A program made the position numbers and the translations under genes. The notes beneath the pieces were generated by a model. That model was not told the origin of the DNA and did not search any database. It saw only the letters and a program-made list of their open reading frames with translations. A stretch of DNA of 6,436 nt from an uncultured Ruminococcus sp. (GTDB taxonomy: Bacteria > Bacillota_A > Clostridia > Oscillospirales > Ruminococcaceae). Each line of letters starts with the position of its first letter. Positions within the stretch are counted from its first letter, which is position 1. This document shows positions 1-4,819 of the stretch, in pieces. The DNA lies in NCBI GenBank assembly GCA_947303535.1, contig CAMYYQ010000066.1:1-6436 (forward strand), read 5' to 3'.

Positions 1-357
1 CTGCTGGACAGAATCTTCACTGATAATAGAGGCATACGCAAATGATATGATCCAGCCTCTCGGGTCTCTTCCATACTTTGAAAGATTGCACAGCAGCGAC
101 AGCGGCGGACATTCCACACCTGTTTTCTCTTTGAGTTTTCGGAATGCCGTCTCCTCTATAGTCTCCTGACGGCAGCAAAATCCGCCCGGAAGTGAAAGCA
201 TTTTATCAAAGGGCTCTTCTGTACGCTTTATAAGGAGTACCGAAAGCACGGGCTTTGAAAGATGTCTGTAGCTTTCACTGCTGCTCTTGCGGACGGTAAA
301 TACCACAATATCCGCAGCCACAGACGGTCTGTCATATTTTGTTATATCGTAATCCAT
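1..357 (-). CDS. NrtR-like Nudix-domain transcriptional regulator with degenerate Nudix box (C-terminus outside window)
   Basis: The first 119 residues are present; the gene continues beyond base 1. The start ATG (357-355) follows a GGAGG ribosome site (complement of 363-367) at 5 nt spacing. Residues 12-110 look like a Nudix fold: a first strand (VAADIVVFTVR, 13-23), a VLLIKR strand (40-45), LPGGF (56-60) leading into the Nudix box at 59-81, and then YGRDPRGW (95-102), a run typical of the NrtR group. In the box G59, E65, R73, L75, E77, G80 and V81 fit the consensus, but the REUxEE core reads RKLKEK, so two acidic metal ligands are Lys74 and Lys78. Known for the family: NrtR proteins join a Nudix-like ligand domain to a C-terminal winged helix, often have impaired catalysis, and respond to ADP-ribose-type ligands. 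Inferred: a ligand-sensing repressor of its own gene and the divergent operon. The winged helix should lie in the missing part. A catalytically active Nudix hydrolase is the less likely alternative. Confidence 0.85.
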   Translation of the reverse strand, partial: MDYDITKYDRPSVAADIVVFTVRKSSSESYRHLSKPVLSVLLIKRTEEPFDKMLSLPGGFCCRQETIEETAFRKLKEKTGVECPPLSLLCNLSKYGRDPRGWIISFAYASIISEDSVQQ

Positions 358-370
358 AGTAGCCTCCAAC

Positions 371-393
371 GATAATATCTGATTAATAATAAC
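371..393. promoter_or_regulatory. Operator copy A (23-bp imperfect palindrome)
   Basis: The half-sites are GATAATATCT and TAATAATAAC around a 3-bp centre. The site matches three other copies in the same intergenic region in length and register. It covers the -10 box (386-391, minus strand) of the Nudix-regulator promoter, so a bound protein would block that promoter. Assigning it to the neighbouring regulator is an inference from position and copy number. Confidence 0.7.
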
Positions 394-415
394 ACATATC
401 ATACTCATGTGTCAA
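386..415 (-). promoter_or_regulatory. Sigma-A promoter of the Nudix regulator gene
   Basis: Read on the minus strand, a perfect -35 TTGACA (410-415) lies 18 bp from a -10 TATTAT (386-391, 5 of 6 to consensus). Transcription would start about 20-25 nt upstream of the ATG at 357. The -10 box is buried in operator copy A, which fits autorepression. Confidence 0.75.
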
Positions 416-447
416 TACGCAGCTTTACTTTGTGTATTCTGCACATA

Positions 448-470
448 GATAATATCATTCTGATAATAAC
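448..470. promoter_or_regulatory. Operator copy B (23-bp imperfect palindrome)
   Basis: The half-sites are GATAATATCA and TGATAATAAC around TTC. This is the copy closest to the consensus: its left half is identical to that of copy D and its right half to that of copy C. It lies upstream of both -35 boxes, about 33 bp from the minus-strand one and 36 bp from the plus-strand one. A role in cooperative binding or DNA looping between the promoter-proximal copies is possible but inferred. Confidence 0.7.
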
Positions 471-472
471 TA

Positions 473-501
473 TTTGGTGCAAACAGAGAAACCACACCAA
501 A
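473..501. repeat. Inverted repeat TTTGGTG-N15-CACCAAA upstream of operon promoter
   Basis: TTTGGTG (473-479) and its exact reverse complement CACCAAA (495-501) flank a 15-nt spacer and end 4 bp before the -35 box of the plus-strand operon. The sequence is unrelated to the four AT-rich operators, so it may bind a second regulator. Seven-base arms can occur by chance and no function is known. Confidence 0.35.
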
Positions 502-505
502 AGCA

Positions 506-534
506 TTGACAAATCAAGCTGTTAATGTTATTAT
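506..534 (+). promoter_or_regulatory. Sigma-A promoter of the J-domain/VWA/PurA-like operon
   Basis: A perfect -35 TTGACA (506-511) is followed after 17 bp by -10 TATTAT (529-534, 5 of 6). It mirrors the divergent promoter, which has the same two hexamers. The -10 box lies inside operator copy C, and copy D falls in the expected 5' leader, so two operators bracket the transcription start. The leader would be about 80 nt long. Confidence 0.8.
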
Positions 535-543
535 GATAATAAC
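521..543. promoter_or_regulatory. Operator copy C (23-bp palindrome over the -10 box)
   Basis: The half-sites in the common 23-bp register are GTTAATGTTA and TGATAATAAC. Its inner part also forms a perfect 17-bp palindrome, GTTATTAT-G-ATAATAAC (527-543). The site overlaps the -10 box of the plus-strand operon, which implies repression by occlusion. Confidence 0.7.
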
Positions 544-583
544 AAAAGAATATTAATTCAAGTGCCTTTTATTTTTAGGTTTT

Positions 584-606
584 GATAATATCATTTTGAT
601 TATAAC
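584..606. promoter_or_regulatory. Operator copy D (23-bp imperfect palindrome in the 5' leader)
   Basis: The half-sites are GATAATATCA and TGATTATAAC around TTT. The copy ends 17 bp before the ATG of the J-domain gene, directly upstream of its AAGGAGGG ribosome site (609-616). It lies downstream of the predicted transcription start, where a bound protein could act as a roadblock. Confidence 0.7.
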
Positions 607-623
607 GTAAGGAGGGAGTAAAT

Positions 624-1595
624 ATGGACATATCCGATATTCTGAAATGCAAGTGCTGCTGCGATATATTCCCCGAGGATATAAACCTGGCTCAGCCGCT
701 CTATATGGCACTGATGCTGAAATATCACCCCGATAAGTGCAGTGACCCGCGGGCGGCAGAAGCTTCGGCAGTAATAAACGAGCTGTACAGCAAGCTGAAA
801 AGGTCATACACCTACAAGGAAAAGCTGTTCCGCAGCGGAAGTCATGCCATTGAGATAAGGTATCTCATGGACATAAAACAGGAATACGGTGCGGAATACA
901 TCGGCGACAGGAAAGTCAACCTGTTTATCAGCGATGATTTCACCGACTGTTTCATTAATTCGGAAGCACGGTCGGACTTGTTCTTCAAGGAGTATCTTCC
1001 GCAGCAGATACTGGCGCAGGCTGAGGTATTTCTTCCGCTGGTATCACGCATATTCAATATCGATGACGGACTGCTCATCGAGACCTGTAAACGTGCAGGC
1101 GAGCTTCCCCTTTCAAAGATAGTGGATTTCTACGGTGGCAGCCTCGATGACCGTCACGCCGCATGGATAATCTCCCGTCTGCTCGGTATATGCTGCTACG
1201 CAGAGGCAAAAGGGATAGTCTGGAACTGTCTCACCGAGGAAAATCTCCTTATTGATCCTGCCGAGCATACAGTGAGAGTCGGCGGCGGCTGGTGGTTTGC
1301 TGCAAATGAGGGGAGCAAGATGACAGGAGTGCAGTCAAGCGTATACGATTCTTTTTCATCACTGACAAAGACTGACGGTATCGCAAGGCATATCAACGAT
1401 CTTGAAAGTGTAAAGGCTATAGCGAGAAGGATACTGCCCGATGAAGCTCCGTCTGCCATAAGGGATTATGCAGAAAGCATATGCAGCAGCTCTGCTTTCG
1501 AGGAAATGGAAAAATGGGAAGAAGCAATAATCAAGGGGTACGGTGAACGAAAATTCACACACATGAATGTCAGACTGCCTGACATTGCAGGCTGA
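624..1595 (+). CDS. J-domain protein fused to a degenerate protein-kinase-like domain
   Basis: This is a 323-residue soluble protein starting at ATG 624, 7 nt after a strong AAGGAGGG site. Residues 1-60 resemble a J domain: DISDIL matches the start of helix I, the HPD motif is at 35-37 (LKYHPDK), and a helix III-like stretch follows (INELYSKLK). A cysteine cluster, CKCCC, sits at 9-13. Residues about 95-290 look like a kinase fold: a helical run (RHAAWIISRLLGICCYAEAKG, split by no gap, about 178-197) leads to WNCLTEENLLID (200-211), which aligns with the HRDLKPEN-type catalytic loop. The Asn and hydrophobic strand are kept, but the catalytic Asp is lost, and the DFG position reads GGG (220-222). 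The fold call is by eye and no N-lobe lysine is obvious. Known: J domains stimulate Hsp70/DnaK through HPD. Inferred: a pseudokinase or ligand-binding module that recruits DnaK. It is first in an operon with the VWA and PurA-like genes. Confidence 0.75.
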   Translation: MDISDILKCKCCCDIFPEDINLAQPLYMALMLKYHPDKCSDPRAAEASAVINELYSKLKRSYTYKEKLFRSGSHAIEIRYLMDIKQEYGAEYIGDRKVNLFISDDFTDCFINSEARSDLFFKEYLPQQILAQAEVFLPLVSRIFNIDDGLLIETCKRAGELPLSKIVDFYGGSLDDRHAAWIISRLLGICCYAEAKGIVWNCLTEENLLIDPAEHTVRVGGGWWFAANEGSKMTGVQSSVYDSFSSLTKTDGIARHINDLESVKAIARRILPDEAPSAIRDYAESICSSSAFEEMEKWEEAIIKGYGERKFTHMNVRLPDIAG

Positions 1596-1622
1596 AAATA
1601 AAAATACACAGGAGGTAAAATT

Positions 1623-2531
1623 ATGGGATACGGTGCATGGAGCTCAGCAGACTGGAAAAGATATTCCTCTGCAAATATCAAGGGAAAACAGGTAAATGAC
1701 ATCTACAGCGCAACAAAAATCGACCCGAAGTATGATCCGCAAAGGATAAAAGTGAGAGAAAGCTTCGATTCAGCGGATCACCCGATAACAACTCCTATTA
1801 TAATAGGTCTTGATGTTACAGGTTCAATGAGCGACCTGCTCAATGTTACTGCGCAGAAGCTGGGTGAAATGGTAAAGGATATACTTGAACGTCAGCCCGT
1901 GGAAGGTCCGCAGATAATGTTCTGCGCTGTAGGCGACTCAAGATGCGACCGTTCACCTTTACAGGCTACGCAGTTCGAGTCCGATATACGCATAGCAAGC
2001 CAGCTCACAGACCTTTGGTTCGAGAAAGGCGGCGGCGGAAACGGCTTTGAGAGCTATCCGCTTGTATGGTATTTCGCAGCAAACAAGACAAAGACGGACG
2101 CATGGGAAAAGCGTCAGAAAAAGGGCGTGATATTCACTCTCGGCGACGACGGCTACCCCGAAAAGCTGCTGAAGCAGGAGATAGAAAGGGTATTCGGCGA
2201 TAATGTAAGGGAGGACATAGATACAGCTGCTCTCCTTTCACAGGTGAGCAGACGTTACGATGTGTTCCACCTTATGGTAATGGACAGACGAAGCGAACAG
2301 GTTGTAAAGCTGCCGAAATGGCGCAGACTCATGGGTGAAAGGGCAATATCCGTAACTAATGTGAATGCAATCCCCGAGATAATAGTTTCGCTTCTGGAGA
2401 GCGTTGCTGGAAGAGATACAGAGGATATCATCAATTCATGGGACGGCGATACTCAGCTTGCCGTAAGAGACGCTCTCAGCGGACTACCTGCACGGAAAAG
2501 AGGGCTGCTGAGCAGCATAATAAGATTCTGA
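1623..2531 (+). CDS. von Willebrand factor A (MIDAS) domain protein
   Basis: This 302-residue protein has no signal peptide or membrane segment, so it is probably cytoplasmic. Its ATG follows an AGGAGGT site (1610-1616) by 6 nt, and it begins 27 nt after the upstream gene. Residues 58-68 (TPIIIGLDVTGS) form the first VWA strand and a MIDAS of the DxTxS type (D64, T66, S68). Further strands end in acidic turns: MFCAVGDSRCDRSPL (99-113) and VIFTLGDDGYPE (169-180). A glycine-rich turn at 137-141 is followed by ESYPLVWYFAA (143-153). The N-terminus, MGYGAWSSADWKRYSS followed by DP-rich residues near 34-39, recalls a family of stand-alone bacterial and phage VWA proteins of unknown function. Known: MIDAS VWA domains bind partners through a divalent metal and often pair with ATPases or, in TerY-type systems, with kinases. 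Inferred: a scaffold or partner for the pseudokinase or the PurA-like enzyme. Confidence 0.85.
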   Translation: MGYGAWSSADWKRYSSANIKGKQVNDIYSATKIDPKYDPQRIKVRESFDSADHPITTPIIIGLDVTGSMSDLLNVTAQKLGEMVKDILERQPVEGPQIMFCAVGDSRCDRSPLQATQFESDIRIASQLTDLWFEKGGGGNGFESYPLVWYFAANKTKTDAWEKRQKKGVIFTLGDDGYPEKLLKQEIERVFGDNVREDIDTAALLSQVSRRYDVFHLMVMDRRSEQVVKLPKWRRLMGERAISVTNVNAIPEIIVSLLESVAGRDTEDIINSWDGDTQLAVRDALSGLPARKRGLLSSIIRF

Positions 2532-2537
2532 GGTGAT
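2530..2537 (+). promoter_or_regulatory. Ribosome site GAGGTGAT overlapping the VWA stop codon; sets the PurA-like start
   Basis: GAGGTGAT (2530-2537) overlaps the TGA stop of the VWA gene (2529-2531) and sits about 5 nt before ATG 2542. An in-frame GTG at 2533 would extend the next protein by three residues, but it lies inside this ribosome site, so ATG 2542 is preferred. The arrangement suggests translational coupling. Confidence 0.75.
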
Positions 2538-2541
2538 AAAT

Positions 2542-3744
2542 ATGAAAAAAGCATATGCGGTCATAGGAGCTAATTTCGGCGACGAGGGAAAAGGACTGAT
2601 GACTGACCTTTTCTGCCGGCTCGGAGACAAAGTGATAAACATAAGAAGCAACGGCGGCGCACAGGCAGGACATACTGTATGCACAGCGGACGGCAAAAGG
2701 CACATTTTCTCACATATAGGTTCAGGCTGCTTTGCAGGTGCTGATACATATCTTTCAGAGTATTTTATCCTTAACCCTATGCTTTTTTCAAAGGAGGCTG
2801 CTGCACTCGGATACTGCATGGGAAATATCTTCATAGACAGCCGATGCATGGTAACTCTCCCCTGCGATATGCTCCTTAATCAGTTCGCAGAGACAGTCCG
2901 CGGCAAGAACCGTCACGGCAGCTGCGGTGTGGGCATATTCGAGACAATAGTCAGAAACCGCGACAGCAGATATGCAATGCGGTACAAAGATATGATGAAA
3001 GCCGACAGGCAGGCGCTTACAGCTATGATAAACTCAATAAATATGAAATACTGCCCCAAAAGAGCAGCTGAACTCGGCATCACAGGCAAAGCTAAAACCG
3101 AGCTTATGAATATATTAGCCAATGAAATACTTACTGAAAACTATATAGACGACCTTTACGCTATGGCAAGGCTTTGCCGTGAAGCAGGTGAGCAGATCAT
3201 AGAGGAATACGATACAGCTGTATTTGAGGGCGCACAGGGACTTATGCTGGATCAGGACAGAGAGGATTATTTCCCTAATCTTACTCCCTCAAGCACAGGC
3301 ATGAAAAATATCCGTGCCATACTTGACAGACTTGAAAAGCGTGATACTGAGGTATGCTACGTTACAAGATCATTCTTCACACGCCACGGCGCAGGCAGGT
3401 TCGACACGGAATCAGCGGATATTGCAGCATTATTCAAACTTTACGACAAGACCAACGCTCCCAATGAGTATCAGGGGAATTTCAGATACGGCTGGTTCGA
3501 TCTTCCCGAATTCATGGCTTCACTGGCGCTTGACAGGAAGTACATTGCAGAGGGCGAAAAAGTATCCATAGCCGTTACTCACCTTGATATGACAGATGAT
3601 ATGATAATTTGTCCCACAGGAAGGCTCATGCCCGAGGATATCGCTTATATGGCTGTCGCAGATAAGCTGTATAAGGTAAGCGGCGAAACTGCCGATGATG
3701 TTGTATGTCAGGAAATAATGGAGAAAGCTCTGTCACGCAGATGA
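2542..3744 (+). CDS. Divergent adenylosuccinate synthetase (PurA) paralogue
   Basis: This 400-residue protein is slightly shorter than the usual PurA of about 430. Housekeeping PurA makes adenylosuccinate from IMP, aspartate and GTP. Family marks here: the P-loop GANFGDEGKG (9-18) with the catalytic Asp at 14 (E. coli Asp13), GGAQAGHT (38-45) with the catalytic His at 44 (E. coli His41), GSCGVG (126-131) in place of GTTGRG, FEGAQG (228-233) and SSTG (250-253), and the guanine-reading motif THLD (346-349) in place of TKLD. The loop that in PurA reads TTGRxRR and binds aspartate is instead YQGNFRYGWFD (310-320): both Thr and at least one Arg are gone while the following GW.D is kept. The Arg of GTTGRG is also replaced. 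Inferred: a GTP-dependent ligase acting on a changed nucleotide or amino acid, not the cell's purine enzyme. PurZ-type enzymes of phages are a precedent for such drift, although they differ in the catalytic Asp, which is kept here. Last gene of the operon, with a hairpin 13 nt after the stop. Confidence 0.85.
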   Translation: MKKAYAVIGANFGDEGKGLMTDLFCRLGDKVINIRSNGGAQAGHTVCTADGKRHIFSHIGSGCFAGADTYLSEYFILNPMLFSKEAAALGYCMGNIFIDSRCMVTLPCDMLLNQFAETVRGKNRHGSCGVGIFETIVRNRDSRYAMRYKDMMKADRQALTAMINSINMKYCPKRAAELGITGKAKTELMNILANEILTENYIDDLYAMARLCREAGEQIIEEYDTAVFEGAQGLMLDQDREDYFPNLTPSSTGMKNIRAILDRLEKRDTEVCYVTRSFFTRHGAGRFDTESADIAALFKLYDKTNAPNEYQGNFRYGWFDLPEFMASLALDRKYIAEGEKVSIAVTHLDMTDDMIICPTGRLMPEDIAYMAVADKLYKVSGETADDVVCQEIMEKALSRR

Positions 3745-3757
3745 ACTTATATCAAAA

Positions 3758-3791
3758 AAGAAGCCGCAGTACATACGTACTGTGGCTTCTT
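3758..3791. terminator. Bidirectional intrinsic terminator between convergent genes
   Basis: A 15-bp stem (left arm 3758-3772, AAGAAGCCGCAGTAC; right arm 3777-3791) closes on an ATAC loop with a single G-U-type mismatch. The A-run 3754-3759 becomes a U-tract on the minus strand, giving a textbook terminator for the zinc-ribbon gene that ends at 3808. On the plus strand the tail (CTTCTTGTAATTTC) is weaker, but the stem lies right behind the PurA-like gene and probably serves both. Confidence 0.85.
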
Positions 3792-3807
3792 GTAATTTCA
3801 GATATTG

Positions 3808-4473
3808 TTATAACGAGGACGATCCGCCGCTGCTTTCGCTTTTGTGTTCCAAAAAGCTTGCCGCAGCCGTGACGATAAACATCAGTATACATAGTATCAA
3901 TCCGAATTTTGCATCAATATCTACATGGCTCTTCATTTCATCAGGGATATCATAGTAGCTTGCGAATGACATCCTGAAAATAAGCAATGCTACTACAGAA
4001 ACACCGCTTATGATAGCTGCAAGCTTGTTATTCTTCTTTACGAAGAGGAATACAGCTGTTGCGATACCGCCTGCAAAAGCGATCATAAGGAATACATTTG
4101 GCTTAGGATCACTATCTGCGTTTTCTGCGACCTCGTCATCATCTTTATCGATGCTGAACATAAGGCGGAAGCCTGAGTAGCTTTCCTCTACCTTTTCGCC
4201 CTGATAACTGCATGATACAGAGATGAAAGGCAGGAAAAATGCAACCAGTGCGATCAGAACGCATACCTTAGCGATAAGAGCACGGGGCAGTCCTGCTGTC
4301 TTTTCAAGAGCAGTATCTGCGAGACCGCCTGCCATATCCTTTACGGAAGAAGCGTTGAAAGCAGGCTGTGAAGATGCAGCAGGTGCAGGAGTACCAGCCT
4401 TTAAGCTGCCTCCGCATGACGGACAAGTCTCAGAACCGTCAGGTATCTGAGCACCACAATGTTTACAAAACAT
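3808..4473 (-). CDS. Zinc-ribbon membrane protein of unknown function
   Basis: This 221-residue protein has an ATG (4473-4471) preceded by a perfect AGGAGGT (complement of 4481-4487) at 7 nt spacing. An N-terminal rubredoxin-like zinc ribbon has paired cysteines C3-C6 and C17-C20 (MFCKHCGAQIPDGSETCPSC), the common 'zinc-ribbon_2' layout. An Ala/Pro/Ser linker follows (25-45). Four hydrophobic segments are predicted at about 64-86, 126-145, 150-169 and 188-207. Between the first two lies a polar, acidic stretch (about 87-124, including DKDDDEVAENADSD) likely to be exposed. The C-terminus is Ser/Gly-rich. Such small zinc-ribbon/TM proteins are common in Clostridia and have no assigned role. It has its own promoter and terminator and is convergent with the operon, so I see no functional link to its neighbours. 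Confidence 0.85.
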   Translation of the reverse strand: MFCKHCGAQIPDGSETCPSCGGSLKAGTPAPAASSQPAFNASSVKDMAGGLADTALEKTAGLPRALIAKVCVLIALVAFFLPFISVSCSYQGEKVEESYSGFRLMFSIDKDDDEVAENADSDPKPNVFLMIAFAGGIATAVFLFVKKNNKLAAIISGVSVVALLIFRMSFASYYDIPDEMKSHVDIDAKFGLILCILMFIVTAAASFLEHKSESSGGSSSL

Positions 4474-4507
4474 ACAAAATACCTCCTAAAACAAATAATG
4501 ATAATAC

Positions 4508-4537
4508 ATTTTACCATGTTTTTCACTTTCCTGTCAA
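4508..4537 (-). promoter_or_regulatory. Sigma-A promoter of the zinc-ribbon gene
   Basis: On the minus strand a perfect TTGACA (4532-4537) is followed after 18 bp by TAAAAT (4508-4513), which is preceded by TGG as an extended -10. The leader to the ATG at 4473 would be about 28-30 nt and includes the AGGAGGT ribosome site. I see no operator on it. Confidence 0.8.
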
Positions 4538-4661
4538 GAAGTATACACAAAAAAATCTTGTTCGGCTGAAAAAATGGTTAGCAATGGCAAAAAATTCTCC
4601 GCAGACTTGTATACTTTTACCAAAGCGGCTTTCTCTCATTTTATCACCTGCCCTGTAAACT

Positions 4662-4673
4662 GTTCAGCTGAAC
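4662..4673. repeat. Perfect 12-bp palindrome GTTCAGCTGAAC
   Basis: The site is an uninterrupted 12-bp palindrome whose end lies 9 bp before the -35 box (4683) of the permease promoter. That is a usual place for an activator or response-regulator site. No partial copy was noticed elsewhere in the window. The assignment as a binding site is an inference. Confidence 0.4.
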
Positions 4674-4682
4674 CTTATGCCC

Positions 4683-4711
4683 TTGAATTTATTAAGCATT
4701 AATGGTACAAT
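4683..4711 (+). promoter_or_regulatory. Likely promoter of the permease gene
   Basis: A -35 TTGAAT (4683-4688, 4 of 6) and -10 TACAAT (4706-4711, 5 of 6) are separated by exactly 17 bp, and TGG before the -10 makes it an extended -10 promoter. It would give a leader of about 100 nt. Confidence 0.6.
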
Positions 4712-4784
4712 CAGTATATACAACATTATAAAAACGCGGTTTTCCGCTCCAAAAATGCATTTAAGGATTATTTAATATTTCCCG

Positions 4785-4793
4785 TGCTATGAT
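4785..4793 (+). promoter_or_regulatory. Alternative extended -10 element close to the permease start
   Basis: TGCTATGAT (4785-4793) has the TGN extension plus a 5-of-6 -10 hexamer, but no recognisable -35 lies 16-18 bp upstream. It would yield a leader of only about 20 nt with the GAGGGG ribosome site. It is either a second start or a chance match. Confidence 0.35.
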
Positions 4794-4819
4794 ATAGACA
4801 CAGAAAGCGAGGGGTAAAT

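Larger units (their letters stand above)
4474..4819. other. Noncoding divergent intergenic region
   Basis: These 346 bp separate the divergent zinc-ribbon and permease genes. They hold a strong minus-strand promoter, one good and one weaker plus-strand promoter, a 12-bp palindrome, and a small GCGG-TTTT-CCGC hairpin (4736-4747) in the permease leader. The part from about 4540 to 4660 shows no reading frame with a ribosome site and no RNA motif I recognise. Confidence 0.6.

Noticed and set aside
2533..2541. GTG at 2533 as start of the PurA-like gene
   Set aside because: The GTG lies inside the GAGGTGAT ribosome site; ATG 2542 has proper spacing and begins directly at the first strand of the PurA fold.
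2542..3744. Calling this gene the housekeeping purA
   Set aside because: The aspartate-binding loop and GTTGRG motif are changed, the protein is shorter, and it sits in a non-purine operon under a dedicated repressor.
3806..3813. GTTATAAC palindrome at the 3' end of the zinc-ribbon gene, similar to half of operator copy D
   Set aside because: It overlaps the stop codon region of a gene, has no second half-site in register and no promoter nearby.
4486..4508. A partial match (TGATAATA) to the 23-bp operator near the zinc-ribbon promoter
   Set aside because: Only one half-site fits; the other half in the correct register (CTAAAACAAA) does not resemble the consensus. Chance match in AT-rich DNA.
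4368..4658. Open frame of 96 codons on the plus strand across the zinc-ribbon gene start and the intergenic region
   Set aside because: It is antisense to the zinc-ribbon gene for a third of its length, crosses that gene's promoter, has no ribosome site and gives an unstructured-looking protein.
4736..4747. GCGG-TTTT-CCGC hairpin in the permease leader as a terminator or attenuator
   Set aside because: The stem is only 4 bp, there is no following U-tract, and no leader peptide or competing structure was seen.
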